Shown: piece after piece, positions 36,786 through 48,847 of the stretch
Position numbering within the stretch: the first letter of the stretch is position 1
How the letters are laid out: each line of letters begins with the position of its first letter
Source of the DNA: Streptomyces sp. TS71-3
Lineage (GTDB): Bacteria; Actinomycetota; Actinomycetes; Streptomycetales; Streptomycetaceae
Length of the DNA: 64,000 nt
NCBI RefSeq assembly: GCF_018327685.1
Contig: NZ_BNEL01000001.1
Span: forward strand, 3,348,001-3,412,000
Reading direction: 5' to 3'
Made by a program: the position numbers and the translations under genes
The notes under the pieces: model-generated
Database searches by the model: none
Seen by the model: the letters and a program-made list of their open reading frames with translations, nothing else
What the model was told of the DNA's origin: nothing

Positions 36786-37373
36786 ATGGTGATCGTGGAT
36801 GGGCGATCGCGACAGCCGTTACCGGGGCGCTGATCCTTTTGGCGGCGCCAACGGCGTCACGCTGCTCTTCGACCGGGGCCACGCAGGGGGAATCCTTCAC
36901 GACCACGCCCGGCACTTCGATGGCCACCGACCCACGGCGCCCGAAACCAACTCGTGCCCCAGGGGACCCGAACGTCATTTCCCAGCCCGCAGTTCGGGTC
37001 GAACGCAGACGAGTCGTCGGCTGCCTGGTCAACGAATGTGGTCGAGCAGGTTGATCGCTCGACGAATCCTCAGCTCACAGCTGGTGAAGCTGTTTTGAAG
37101 CCCTACGGGCTTCATTGGGCGTAGTCCGGGCGTGCTTGAGGGCGTCTGCTCTGTTGCCCTTCCCGCCTGTACATCCACGAGCTTCCTCAGGGTCATTGAA
37201 GTGCGTGTGAGCGTTCATAGGTGGGTCATTGATCAAGTCACGATGTTGGGAGTCTCGCTGAATGTGTCTGATTTGAGTCGCTGATTCCTGTTGACGCGTC
37301 CATCGCTGGACTCATAGATTCCGACCCTGATCTTGCGATGTGGTGAGATCTGTGAAGAGTGTGGAGGGATGGT
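36786..37373. other. 588-bp lower-GC region between the transposase remnant and the LamG gene
   Basis: No convincing gene. The right half (about 37060-37370) is clearly less GC-rich than the chromosome and must hold the promoter of the LamG protein gene. A perfect 7-bp inverted repeat GAAGCCC-TAC-GGGCTTC lies at 37097-37113 but lacks a T-run on either side. The part next to the transposase remnant may contain more decayed mobile-element sequence. Confidence 0.5.
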
Positions 37374-40300
37374 GTGGTGGGGGGTCGGAGTGGCCGTCGT
37401 CCGGTGAGTCATGGGCGGCATGCAGTGCATGCGTTGCTCGGTTTGTCGGTCATGGTGGGTGTGGCGACGGCTGTTCCGGTGGCAGCAGCTCCGTCGGCGA
37501 CGGTGGGCTCGCTCGCCGCCGCTCACGCATCGGCTGGGGAGGCCGAGGGCGTCTCGGGTGATTCCGGCGCGGCCGCTGAGGCGGGTGAGGATGCGGCGCT
37601 GGCCCAGGCGGCTCGTACGGGCAAGAACGTCGAGGTGCTGTCGCAGCGCAGTGAGTCGGGCGAGGTGTATGCCGAGCCGAGCGGTGCGCTGGAGGCCGTG
37701 GAACATGTGCGGCCGGTGCGTGCCCGGGTGGGGGGCGGGTGGAAGGACGTCGACACCGCTCTGAGCAAGCGGCCGGACGGGTCCTTGGCTCCTGGTGTGT
37801 CCACGGTGGCGACCTCGTTCTCGGGCGGGGGTTCTACTCCTTTGGTGACGCTGGAGAAGGCCGGGCGAAGACTGTCCCTGTCGTGGCCGACATCGTTGCC
37901 ACAGCCGGTCATCAACGGCTCCATGGCCACGTATCCCTCCGTACTGCCGGACGTGGACCTGCAGATGCGTGCGGACGTGGACGGTGTCTCGCAGGTGCTG
38001 GTGGTCAAGTCGCCGCAGGCTGCGGCCAGTTCGCAGTTGGCGTCGTTGCGTCTGGCGATGGACGCGCACGGTCTCGCGGTGGGGGAGACCGCTGACGGCG
38101 GGCTCGCGGCTGTTGACGCAGGTGCGGGTGGCGAGGTGTTCGAGGCACCGCAGCCGCTGATGTGGGACTCCAGCACCAGCCCGGCCACCAGCGAGTCATC
38201 TGCGCGTACGGCGACAGGTGCGAAGACGCTCGGCACGGCAGCAGGGAACTCCGCGGACATGGCTGAGGGGCCGGGTTCGTCGTCTCAGGTGGCACCCGTC
38301 GATGTGGATGTCGCCTCTGGCGGCGACGCGTTGGTGCTGACGCCGGACCAGGAGCTGCTGCAGAAGGCGACCTATCCGGTGTACATCGACCCGCAGTGGT
38401 ACACGCCGAAGGCCGGGAACTGGACGATGGTCTCGCGGTACTGGGCGTCTTCTCCGCAGTGGCGCTTCAACGGCGAGTCGGATGCGGGCATGGGCTACTG
38501 CGCAGGGGATGTGCGGTGTGCGCCGGAGGACTTGAAACGGCTGTTCTACTCGGTCCCCACGTCGAGGTTCATCGGAAAGTCGATCCTGGCGGCGACATTC
38601 GTGGCGAACGAGACGCACTCCTACAGCTGTACGGCAAAGAACGTCCAGCTGTACCGGACGAAGGGGGTGAACAAGGACACCACATGGAACTCACAGCTCG
38701 CAGACGGCTTCTGGGTGGACCTGCTCAGGACGAACAGCGAGGCGAAGGGCAGCGGCTGCAGTCCGGCTGGGACGGTGGAGTTCTGGGCGTTGCGGGCGGT
38801 CCAGCAGGCGTCGGCGAACGGCTGGTCCACGACGACGTTCGGGCTGAAGGCGGAGAACGAGGCGGATAAGTATGCGTGGAAGCGTTTTGCTGACGACGCG
38901 TATGCGGGTGGAGTACAACCGGCCGCCGACCGAGATCAGGATGTCGCAGCTCACGCAGAACCCGGGTGGGACATGCTCCTCGTCCGCGGTTGCGGTACGG
39001 ATGCTGCCGGTGCTGCGGGCCAGCCATGTGACGGATCCGGATGGCGACCCGGTGTCCATGCAGTTCCAGGCGTCCTGGGACGCGGGGGATGGCAAGGGCC
39101 GCGTCGCGCACTGGACATCCGCGGTGACGACGACGAAGGCCTCGGGCTCCGACTTCAGCATCACCATGCCCTCCAGCATTCCGAAGAACGTAGGCGTGGG
39201 GTGGCATGTGCGCGTCTACGACGGGGCGCAGTGGTCGCCGTGGTCGTATGAGGGGTCCGCGCACGACTGCAACATCCGCTACGACACCAGTGCGCCCGCG
39301 CAGCCGGTGATCACGTCCGGGGACTATCCGTCCTCCGTCACCGATGATCCAGACGACCCCTGGTACGACGGGGTGGGCCGCTACGGCACGTTCACGATCG
39401 CCTCGCCCCAGAGCGACGCGACCAAGTACTGGTTCGGCGTCAACAGCAACCCCACCAGCGCCCATGCGGTGACGACCGCGTCGGGTGCCGCGAAGAACGT
39501 CTCGATCATGCCGGCGAAGTCCGGGGTCAACTTCATCACGGCTCAGTCGTTCGACGCGGCGGGCAACGCCAGCGCGCCGACCGTCTACTACTTCCGCGTG
39601 CGTGCCGGGCAGCCGGAGCGGGTGAGGTGGGGGCTGGACGAGAACGCGGGAGCGACGAGCGTGAGCGGGCAGGGTGGTTCCTGGCCCGCCACGCTCACGA
39701 CCGGCGCGAAGGCCGGCGCAGAAGGTGTGTCCGGTGGCGGGCTCCAGTTGGACGGGGCGAGCGGCGAGGCGGCCACGGTCTCCCCGGTGCTGGACACCTC
39801 GAAGAGTTTCTCGGTGTCGGCCTGGGCCAAGCTGCCCGGCACCTCCCCCGGGACGTCCGAGACGCTGATCGCCCAGTCCGGCAACAGCTCCAGCGGTTTC
39901 GAGATCTACTACTCTCCTGCCTCCGGTGGCTGGGTCTTCGAGCGCTATCTCGCCGACACGAGCACCAGCGTGGTCAGGGCGGTCCAACCAGCCTGCACCG
40001 CGGGTGACACGGCCTGCACGAGCGAGCGGGTGAGTCAGTGGACGCACGTCGTCGGCGTCTTCGACTATGCCAACGCGGCCCTGAAGCTGTACGTGGACGG
40101 GCATCTCGTCGCCACCACCCCCTACACCGCCACCCCATGGGACGCGCGGCGGTCCCTGCACCTGGGCGCCCACTCCATCAACGGCACGGTCGGCAGCTAC
40201 TTCGACGGCACCCTCGACCAGGTCGCCCTCTTCGACTACCAGTTGAACGACGCACAGGTGGCCCAGCTCCACGACCAGCGCGACGTCGACACCGGACGGC

Positions 40301-41760
40301 CCGCGAAAGCAGTGTGGTCCATGGACGAGGATGCGAGCGCCACGACGGTCGACGGGCACGCTCAGAAGGTCAGCGCCGCCCTGCACGGCGGCACCACTCT
40401 GGGCGGCGCGGGCCAGGACGGCACCGCACTCGCCCTGAACGGGACGGACGGCTATGCACAGACCGGCCAGCCCGTCCTGGACACCGTGCAGAGCTATTCG
40501 GTTTCCTTCTGGGCCAAGCTGCCCACCGACAAGCCGGACCGGCCGATGACCGCCATCAGCCAGGACGGCACCAACCAGGCCGGCCTGGTCATCTACCACT
40601 CCTCCGCCGCGGGCGGCTGGGTCTTCCAGCGCGCGGGCAATGACACCAGCACCGCGCCCATCACTCAGGCCGTCGACGCGGCTTGCCCGGCCCACACCAA
40701 CTGCACAGACGGCCATTTCGGCGAGTGGACGCACGTCGTCGGGGTCTACGACGCCGATGCCTCGCAGCTACGGCTGTACGTGGGCGGCGAGCTGAAGTCG
40801 CAGAAGTCGTTCACCACGCCATGGCTGGCCCGCGGTCCGGTCACGCTGGGGGCGTCACCGACCGCGACCGGCTTCCGGGACGTCTTCCAGGGGGGCCTGG
40901 ACGACGTGCGGATGTATGACCGGGCGCTTTCGGAGGACGAGGTCCGCGACCTGGGCCTGCAGCACCACCCGGTGATCGAGGGGCGTTGGAAACTGGATGA
41001 TGCGTCGGGTAATCCGCCGACGTCTGCCGAATCCGTCACAGGGGGGCGCCCCTTGACGCTGTCCGGAGGCGCGTCGATCGCAACCCCCGGGGTCGTCGAT
41101 TCGGGCGCTCTCGTCCTGGACGGCCAGAACGGGTACGCCTTCACCGCTTCCGTGCCGATCGACACCAGCCGGAGCTTCACCGTGACGGCGTGGGCGCTGG
41201 CGCCGTCCGGGCGACCGACCAGGACGGCCGCGGTCCTGAGCCAGGAAGGCGAGGTGAACAGCTCCTTCGAGCTGGCCTACGACCCGGGTGGCGACACCGA
41301 CGGAGATCCGGGCACGCCGCGGGTGTCGGCTGGCTGGCGTGTGGAGATGCCCCAGTCCGACGTCAGTGGTGCCCGCGTCGCCGTGACGCGCAACACGCAG
41401 TACGACGAGTTCAACGACGGCGGTTGGAACCACCTCGCCCTGGTCTACGACTCGTTCGAGGGCGAGATGGAGCTCTACGTCAACGGGCAACTGGAACAAC
41501 TGGTCTGCGACACCAACGAAGACGGTACCCCCGTTGATTCCGCCTGCACGGACAACGTCTCCTGGGCTTCCAACGCGGTGGGCTTCCCGGCGAGCAAGAG
41601 CCTGCAAGTCGGATGGGCGAAGTCGGCGGGCGGCTGGGGTGACTACTGGTCGGGCGAGATCGACGACGTGTGGGCGTTCCAGGGCGTCCTCGACCAGCAG
41701 CAGATCCAACAACTTGCCCGTGGTTTGTCGGGTCTGCCGAGTGAAGTTCCTGAGGGATGA
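37374..41760 (+). pseudogene. Large secreted LamG-domain protein, frameshifted
   Basis: About 1460 codons in two frames. The first (from GTG 37374 or 37377, with GGAGGG upstream) has a signal peptide (HALLGLSVMVGVATAVPVAAA) and a beta-rich region ending ...KYAWKRFADDA. The frame shifts at about 38898-38906 and resumes with RVEYNRPPTEIRMSQLTQNPGG, continuing to three LamG-like jellyroll repeats (around 39600-40290, 40300-40960 and 40980-41730), each with D-G-x3-D and WTHVVGV(F/Y)D-type strands. Intact relatives are single polypeptides and commonly precede RHS toxin genes in Streptomyces. The shift would need a 2-nt deletion or a 1-nt insertion; it may be real decay or a sequencing error. Probable surface or export partner of the RHS protein. 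Confidence 0.72.
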
Positions 41761-41884
41761 GCAGCACCGGGTTCCGGATTCGGGCACGTACGAGCAGACC
41801 TTGCACAGCGAGGACGCACGAGTGCGCTGGCCGTCACCTGTGGCCTGCGTCGGTGGAGAGACGACAGACACGGATGGGTAGCTG

Positions 41885-44800
41885 ATGAGCAGGCGACGAA
41901 GAACGGGCAGCTGGTGGTGGCTGGCACTTGTCCTGTGCGTCACCCTGGTCACGGGCCTGTTGCAGGGGGCCGTGGCGGGACCGGCGACGGCCCACGACCA
42001 CGGCAAGGGCGCCCCGGAGGTTACGGAACCGGACCGCCCGCTGGCCGTGCATCCTCATCCCGTCCACGCGACGCGGAAACCGGCCCTGACTCGCCCCCCG
42101 GCACCCAAGGCGGCCTGGCCTGCAGCGGGTACGGCGACCTCGACGATCCCCGAACCGGCGGGGAAGGCGACCGACCGCGCGGCCCATCCACGGCTCGGCA
42201 AGCTGCCGCTGGCCCTGCGGGCTCCCCAGCAGCAAGCAACTTCGTCTGGTGACGACCTTCGCGGCAAGGGCGAGGCCAGCCAAGGGGGATCCGGCAAGGC
42301 TCATCAAGCGCCAGTACAACGGGTCGCAAAGGCGCAGGTCAGCATCGTCGACCGTAAGACGGCCTCCCGTGCGGGTGTTGACGGGATGGTTCTCACCGTG
42401 CGGCGCGCGGACTCGGTCACCCAACCGGGAACGGTCGGCCTGGACGTCGACTACTCGTCCTACGCCCAGGCATACGGTGGTGCCTACGGATCGCGCCTGC
42501 ACATGGTGCAGCTCCCCGCGTGCGCCCTTACCACGCCCGGCAAGTCGGGCTGCCGGGTGCAGAAGCTCGTGGCGGCCACCAACGATACGGCCCACCGGAC
42601 GCTGAGCGCCGACGCGGTGACGCTTCCTGGGCAGGACGGCGCCCGCTCCGCCACCGTGCTCGCCCTCACCGCGTCCGACGCCGGTGATCACGGTGACTAC
42701 AAGGCCACCTCCCTGTCGCCGTCGTCAACGTGGCAGACGGACCTGAACAGTGGCCAGTTCTCCTGGTCGTACGACATGCCGGCCCCGAAGGTGCCCAGCG
42801 ACCTCACTCCCAAGGTGAGTCTGTCGTACTCTTCCGGCGCCATCGACGGCCGCACCGGGACGACCAACAACCAGGGGTCCTGGGCGGGGGACGGCTTCGA
42901 TCTGTGGTCCGGGTCGATCCAGCGCAGTTACGTGCCCTGCGCCGACGAGGGCGTCAAGATCGACGGACACGAGTCGGGCGACCTGTGCTGGGGTTACGAC
43001 AACGCCACCCTGACGCTCAACGGCACGTCCAACGAGCTCATTCCGGCCGGCAGTAACCTCTGGCGGCTGAAGAAGGATGACGGTACCCGGGTCGAGCACC
43101 TGAACGGGTCGTCCACCGACGCCCGGGGCAACGGTGACAACGACCAGGAGTACTGGGTCGTGACCACCACCGACGGTACGCAGTACTACTTCGGTTACAA
43201 CAGGTTGCCCGGCTGGAGCTCCGGCAAGGAGACCACCGACTCGACATGGACGGTGCCCGTCTACGGCAACGACGCGGGGGAGTTCTGTCACGCGGCGACG
43301 TTCGCCGATTCCTGGTGCCAGCAGGCGTGGCAGTGGAACCTCGACTACGTCGTCGACACCCACGGCGACGCCATCGCCTACTACTACGACACCGAGACGA
43401 ACAACTACTCGCGCAACTTCAAGGTCACCGACGGCACCCCGTACGACCGAGGCGGTTCGCTCGACCGGATCGAGTACGGGCTGCGCTCCGACAGCATGTA
43501 CTCCGGCAAGCCGCTGGCGAAGGTCGACTTCGACTCCACCGAGCGCTGCCTGCCCGAGTCCGGGGTCACGTGTGCGGCGGACACCATCGACGACAAGTCC
43601 TTCTACTGGTACGACACACCGTGGGACCAGCACTGCGACGACGACAAGGACTGCCTGAACGGTTCACCCACGTTCTGGACCAGGAAACGCCTGACGCAGA
43701 TCACGACGCAGACGCTCAAGTCTGACGGGACCTACCAGGATGTGGACTCCTGGGCGTTCACCCAGCACTGGGGCATGGCCGACATCGCCTACCAGCTGCT
43801 TTTGGACTCCATCCAGCACACCGGGAAGTCCGCCACTCCGGCGATCACGCTGCCCAAGGTCACCTTCGGCTACCACCAGGACCCTAACCGGCTCGACCAG
43901 CCCGACGACGACACCGCACCCTTCATCAAGGAGCGCCTGTCCGCCGTCATCGACGAATCGGGTGGCCAGACCGACGTCACGTACTCGGATCCCGGCTGCT
44001 CCCTGGACGCTCTGCCGACGCCTCAGACGAACACGACACTGTGCATGCCGAGTTACTTCGCCGCCTCCGGTCAGGCGAGTCCGAGCCTGCAGTGGTTCAA
44101 CAAGTACGTGGTGGGTTCTGTTACGCAGACGGATAACACGGACCTGTCGCCGGACATGGTCACCAAGTACACCTACATGGGCGATCCCGCGTGGCACTTC
44201 GACGACGATGACGGGCTGACCAAGAAGAAGTACAAGACCTGGTCGCAGTGGCGGGGCTACCGGCAGGTACGTGTCCAGACCGGCGGCCAGTCGGGCATGA
44301 AGACCCAGGCAGACCACTTCTTCCTGCGTGGGATGGACGGGGACCGCTCCGGCCCGAGTGGTGGCACCAAGACGGTCGACCTCGACGACGGCGAGGGTGC
44401 GACACTGACCGACTGGCCCGCCCTGGACGGTTTCGAGTACCGCACGGAGAACTACTCCGCCCCCTCGGGCGAGGTGCTGAACAAGACCGTCAACCACGGC
44501 TGGTTCCGGGAAACCGCCAAGCGCGTGAGGGACTGGGGCACCACCACGGCCAACCTGACGGGAACGGCGTCGACTCACACCTACACGTCCCTCGACAACG
44601 GCGGGGGGAACAAGTGGCGCGAGAACAGCGCCTTCAACACCTTCGACGACAACGGCCGCACCATCGAGTCCAACGACCTCGGACAGAGCGGCACAAGCTC
44701 CGACGACCAGTGCCAGCGCACCACGTACGCGGACAACACCAAAGAGAACCTGCTGTCCCTCACCTCCCGCGTGGAGACGGTCTCCGTCAACTGCGACACC

Positions 44801-47800
44801 ACACCGGACCGGGCCACCCAGGTCATATCCGACGTCCGTACCGCCTACGACGGTGATGACTACACAGCCGCACCGACCAAGGGCGACGCCTACCACACCG
44901 CCACGCTGAAGTCCCACGACGGAACCAAGGCCACCTACCTCGAAGCCGGAGCCACGTTCGACGACTACGGCCGGACCGTCAGGACCACGGACCTCACCGC
45001 CACCCTCACCGCCGACAGCACGGGCAAACTCACCCGCACCCCGCGCAGCGACGGCCTGGCCACGACCACCCAGTACGCCCCGAGCACGGGCTTTGCCACC
45101 ACCGTGACCGTCAAGGGCCCGCCGGCCAACTCGGACACCCCGGACACCGCACAGACCACCACCACGACGCAGAACACGGTACGCGGCCTGCCCACCGACG
45201 TCGTGGACGCCAACAACCGGCACACCCAGATCGCCTACGACGCCCTGGGCAGGACCACGGCCGTGTGGCTGGCCGACCGCACCAGATCCCAAAACCCCAG
45301 CGACGCGTACACCTACACCATCACCGGCAACAAACCAGTGGTGGTCGGCACCAAGACGCTCAACAACGACGGGTCGCAGCGGACCAGTTACGACTTCTAC
45401 GACGGATTCCTGCGCCCGCACCAGACCCAGGACCCCGGCAAGGACGGCGGCACGGTCGTCAGCGACACGTTCTACGACGAACGCGGACTGACGGCCAAGA
45501 CCTTCGCCCCCTACTACGTCAAGCAAGCGCCCTCCACGACCGCAGTCGACCTCGACGACGCCATGAGCGTGGAAACTCAGGCTTGGTTCACCTACGACGG
45601 GCTCGGACGACAGATCGAGAAGAAGGACGTCGCCGGCAACGGCGAGGCGACTCCGTCACGCACCCTGGCGACCACCACGACCACGTACGGCGGTGACCGC
45701 ACCACCGTCACCCCGCCCGACGGAGCCCCGGCCACCACCACGCTGACCGATGTGAGGGGGCACACCAGGGAACTGTGGAAGTACCACGGGAACGAGCCCA
45801 CCGGTACACCCGACAAGACCCTCTACGACTACACCCCCGCCGGGCAGCTCCACACAGTCACCGACCCCGTCGGCAACACCTGGAGCTACGACTACGACCA
45901 GTCGGGCCACCAGATCACGGCGAGTGACCCTGATCGCGGTACCACCACGTCCACATACGACGACCGCGGCCGGGTGATCACCACCACGGACGCCCGGCAC
46001 ACCACCCTCGTCTACGGCTACGACGACCTTGGCCGCAAACTCGAGGAGCACAAGGACACCGCCACCGGACCTCTGCTGGCGAAGTGGACCTACGACACCG
46101 TCGCCAAGGGCCAGCTCACCTCGGCAACCCGCTACGACAACGGCAACGCCTACACCAACACCGTCAACTCATACGACGCCTACTACCGGCCCACCCGCAC
46201 CACCATCACCATCCCCGCCGTCGAGGGGGCAGAGGCACTGGCCGGCTCGTACCAGTTCAACACCCGCTACAACCTGGACGGCACGTCGCAGGGCCCGTCC
46301 TATCCAGCCGCGGGCTCGCTTCCCGGTGAAGCCGTCGTCTACGGTTACAACTCTCTCCACCAGCTCACCACCGTCACCGGCAGCTCGACCTACCTGACCG
46401 ACACCACCTACGACGACGTCGGCAAACCCCTTCAGTACGAGCTGTCCACGACGGCGGGTAAGCACGCCTGGCTCACCGACGACTACGAGTGGGGCACCCA
46501 GCGCCTGCACTCCTCCCGGGTCGACCGCGAGGACGTGCCCGGGGTCGATCGTTCCACCACTTACGGCTACGACCAGGCCGGCGACATCCTGTCCGTCGCC
46601 GACAGCTCACGCGACGGCATCGACACCCAGTGCTTCACCTATGACTATCTCCAGCGCCTGACCGAGGCCTGGGCCCAGGGAATGACGGACTGCGCCGCCT
46701 CACCGTCCGCGCAGATCCTCGGCGGTCCGGCGCCGTACTGGTCCTCCTACACCTACGACCGGGCGGCCAACGGTGCCTCCGTCGGCAACCGCGCGACCGA
46801 GACCGAGCACGACCCGACCGGGGACACCAGCCGCGACACCACCCACACCTACACCTACCCGCCGGCAGGCTCGAACCAGCCCCACACCCTCACCCGGGTC
46901 GACACCGTCCAGGGCGGCACCACCAGCCGCGACACCTACACCTACGACGACGACGGCAACACCTACACCCGGACCATCGCCGGCGACAAGCAGACCCTGA
47001 CCTGGGACCCCGAAGGCCACCTCGCCTCGGTCACCGAGCCCACCAGCTCGGGAGGCGGCACGCAGACCACGTCCTACCTCTACGACCCCGACGGCAACCG
47101 CCTCTTCCAACGCGCCGCCGACGGCACCACCCTCTACCTCGACAACACCGAGATCTTCCTGCCCAAGGGCGCCACCAAAGCGAAGGCGACCCGCTACTAC
47201 ACCATCGGCGGCATCCAGGCCGTCCAAACGGACGACGGCAAGGTCTCCTTCCAGATCCCCGACCACCAGGGCACCGGCCAACTCGCCATCGACGCCACCA
47301 CCCTCAGCCTCGACCAGCGCCGCACCACCCCGTTCGGCGACTTGCGCGGCACCGAGCCCGCGGCGTGGCCAGGCGACCACGGCTTCGTCGGCGGCATCGA
47401 GGACTCCACCGGCCTCACCCACCTCGGGGCACGCGAGTACGACCAGTCAACCGGCCGCTTCCTCTCCGTCGACCCGGTCCTGGACGCGACGGACCCGCAG
47501 CAGATCAACGGCTACGCCTACGGCAACAACAACCCGGTCACCTTCCCGGACCCCACCGGCACGTACCTGCGCTGTGGCGGCGACGACCCGGCCTGTCCCT
47601 CCAGTCACCAGAGCGGCGACGGGGCAGCAAGCGACGCCCCCGCCGACCCCGGGCCGCCTTCCCAATACGACTGGTTGACGCCTCCTTCCTCGCCGGTGTT
47701 CGACGCACCGGTTCAGCCGAAGAAGCAATCGCTGTGGGACAGGATCTGGCATCCCATCAAGTCGATCGCCAGGGTCGTGGCAGCGCCGGTCACGGAGGCG

Positions 47801-48847
47801 CTGACCTACGCCGGCTGCTACGGCGCGGCCACCTTCGCGGCGCCCGAGAGCGGCGGGATATCCCTGATGGCAGCGGTGGCCGGGTGCGGGGCCCTGGCCG
47901 GGGCCGCCGGAGGAGCGGTCGGCAACTTCCTCAACCCCAAGGCCGACCATTCCACCACCGGCGTGCTCAAGGACGAGCTGGACGGCGCGGCATGGGGCGC
48001 CGCCGGAGCGGCCGGTGGCGCAGCCATAGGCCAGGCCGCCGGAGTGGCACGGGCAGGCGCGAAGGCAGCGAAGGCTGTGTGCCACAGCTTCATGCCCGGG
48101 ACCGGAGTCCTCCTCGCCGACGGCACCAGCAAAGCCATCCAGAAACTGCACCCCGGTGACATAGTCCTGGCCACCGACCCGAAGACCGGCAAGACCACCG
48201 CCACTCCTGTGGCCGCCTCGATCACCACCGAAGACGACAAGCAGTTCACGCGGCTCACCGTCACCACCAAAGACGGCCCCACCCACCTGACTGCCACCGA
48301 CACCCACCCCTTCTGGATTCCCGACCTCAAAAAATGGGTCACCGCAGGCGACCTGAAACCCGGACAGCATCTCCGCACCTCCGCCGGCACCAGCATCCCC
48401 ATCACAGCCGTCCAGCACTACACCAAACACCACCGCACCCACGACCTCACCATCACCGGCACCCACACGTACTATGTGCTCGCCGGGACCACCCCGGTAC
48501 TCGTTCACAACTGCAATACGATCGATCCGAAAGTTATAAAATTTGCCCAGCGCGGTGTCTCGGCACGCTTCAAAAACGGCAACACGATCGAGGATACAGC
48601 GGCAGGGATTAGGGCTGGACATATTAACCCGAGTGATTTTCCGCCGATCCGCCTTGTTGAACGTGAAGGTGATCTCTACACACTTGACCATCGTCGTCTG
48701 GTGACTTTTCAGAAGGCCGGTCTGGAGCAAGTTCCGTACGTAATGGCGACACCAGAGGAAGTAGCTGCCGAAGGTTTTAAGTTTGATCAAGATGCGGCCC
48801 GAACGTCGATTAGAATCCGTGGTACTGGAGAGGTGTGGAGTCCGTGA
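41885..48847 (+). CDS. Secreted RHS-repeat polymorphic toxin with Hint autoprotease and C-terminal toxin tip
   Basis: 2320 residues. A signal peptide/membrane segment (WWWLALVLCVTLVTGLLQGAVAGPATA) is followed by a long beta-rich SpvB/TcdB-like region, YD repeats (TYDDRGRVITTTDARH, YGYDDLGRKLEEHKD and others; about residues 1050-1800) and the RHS core ending GAREYDQSTGRFLSVDPV...YGNNNPVTFPDPTG (about 1845-1895). A Hint domain runs from Cys2066 to the splice-like VHN2209-Cys2210, with the TxxH-type block (THLTATDTHPFWI). The last 110 residues are the toxin tip, encoded by visibly lower-GC DNA; its PPIRLVEREGDLYTLDHRRLVTFQKAG pattern resembles ParB-like nuclease-fold toxins (tentative). Self-cleavage should release the tip in a competitor cell. 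Confidence 0.85.
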   Translation: MSRRRRTGSWWWLALVLCVTLVTGLLQGAVAGPATAHDHGKGAPEVTEPDRPLAVHPHPVHATRKPALTRPPAPKAAWPAAGTATSTIPEPAGKATDRAAHPRLGKLPLALRAPQQQATSSGDDLRGKGEASQGGSGKAHQAPVQRVAKAQVSIVDRKTASRAGVDGMVLTVRRADSVTQPGTVGLDVDYSSYAQAYGGAYGSRLHMVQLPACALTTPGKSGCRVQKLVAATNDTAHRTLSADAVTLPGQDGARSATVLALTASDAGDHGDYKATSLSPSSTWQTDLNSGQFSWSYDMPAPKVPSDLTPKVSLSYSSGAIDGRTGTTNNQGSWAGDGFDLWSGSIQRSYVPCADEGVKIDGHESGDLCWGYDNATLTLNGTSNELIPAGSNLWRLKKDDGTRVEHLNGSSTDARGNGDNDQEYWVVTTTDGTQYYFGYNRLPGWSSGKETTDSTWTVPVYGNDAGEFCHAATFADSWCQQAWQWNLDYVVDTHGDAIAYYYDTETNNYSRNFKVTDGTPYDRGGSLDRIEYGLRSDSMYSGKPLAKVDFDSTERCLPESGVTCAADTIDDKSFYWYDTPWDQHCDDDKDCLNGSPTFWTRKRLTQITTQTLKSDGTYQDVDSWAFTQHWGMADIAYQLLLDSIQHTGKSATPAITLPKVTFGYHQDPNRLDQPDDDTAPFIKERLSAVIDESGGQTDVTYSDPGCSLDALPTPQTNTTLCMPSYFAASGQASPSLQWFNKYVVGSVTQTDNTDLSPDMVTKYTYMGDPAWHFDDDDGLTKKKYKTWSQWRGYRQVRVQTGGQSGMKTQADHFFLRGMDGDRSGPSGGTKTVDLDDGEGATLTDWPALDGFEYRTENYSAPSGEVLNKTVNHGWFRETAKRVRDWGTTTANLTGTASTHTYTSLDNGGGNKWRENSAFNTFDDNGRTIESNDLGQSGTSSDDQCQRTTYADNTKENLLSLTSRVETVSVNCDTTPDRATQVISDVRTAYDGDDYTAAPTKGDAYHTATLKSHDGTKATYLEAGATFDDYGRTVRTTDLTATLTADSTGKLTRTPRSDGLATTTQYAPSTGFATTVTVKGPPANSDTPDTAQTTTTTQNTVRGLPTDVVDANNRHTQIAYDALGRTTAVWLADRTRSQNPSDAYTYTITGNKPVVVGTKTLNNDGSQRTSYDFYDGFLRPHQTQDPGKDGGTVVSDTFYDERGLTAKTFAPYYVKQAPSTTAVDLDDAMSVETQAWFTYDGLGRQIEKKDVAGNGEATPSRTLATTTTTYGGDRTTVTPPDGAPATTTLTDVRGHTRELWKYHGNEPTGTPDKTLYDYTPAGQLHTVTDPVGNTWSYDYDQSGHQITASDPDRGTTTSTYDDRGRVITTTDARHTTLVYGYDDLGRKLEEHKDTATGPLLAKWTYDTVAKGQLTSATRYDNGNAYTNTVNSYDAYYRPTRTTITIPAVEGAEALAGSYQFNTRYNLDGTSQGPSYPAAGSLPGEAVVYGYNSLHQLTTVTGSSTYLTDTTYDDVGKPLQYELSTTAGKHAWLTDDYEWGTQRLHSSRVDREDVPGVDRSTTYGYDQAGDILSVADSSRDGIDTQCFTYDYLQRLTEAWAQGMTDCAASPSAQILGGPAPYWSSYTYDRAANGASVGNRATETEHDPTGDTSRDTTHTYTYPPAGSNQPHTLTRVDTVQGGTTSRDTYTYDDDGNTYTRTIAGDKQTLTWDPEGHLASVTEPTSSGGGTQTTSYLYDPDGNRLFQRAADGTTLYLDNTEIFLPKGATKAKATRYYTIGGIQAVQTDDGKVSFQIPDHQGTGQLAIDATTLSLDQRRTTPFGDLRGTEPAAWPGDHGFVGGIEDSTGLTHLGAREYDQSTGRFLSVDPVLDATDPQQINGYAYGNNNPVTFPDPTGTYLRCGGDDPACPSSHQSGDGAASDAPADPGPPSQYDWLTPPSSPVFDAPVQPKKQSLWDRIWHPIKSIARVVAAPVTEALTYAGCYGAATFAAPESGGISLMAAVAGCGALAGAAGGAVGNFLNPKADHSTTGVLKDELDGAAWGAAGAAGGAAIGQAAGVARAGAKAAKAVCHSFMPGTGVLLADGTSKAIQKLHPGDIVLATDPKTGKTTATPVAASITTEDDKQFTRLTVTTKDGPTHLTATDTHPFWIPDLKKWVTAGDLKPGQHLRTSAGTSIPITAVQHYTKHHRTHDLTITGTHTYYVLAGTTPVLVHNCNTIDPKVIKFAQRGVSARFKNGNTIEDTAAGIRAGHINPSDFPPIRLVEREGDLYTLDHRRLVTFQKAGLEQVPYVMATPEEVAAEGFKFDQDAARTSIRIRGTGEVWSP

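Noticed and set aside
36652..37032. A 126-codon minus-strand frame before the transposase remnant
   Set aside because: Its C-terminal part runs through the transposase remnant in the wrong frame and the rest matches no family I know.
37097..37113. GAAGCCC-TAC-GGGCTTC as a terminator
   Set aside because: No T-run follows on either strand and no recognisable gene ends there; recorded only as an inverted repeat.
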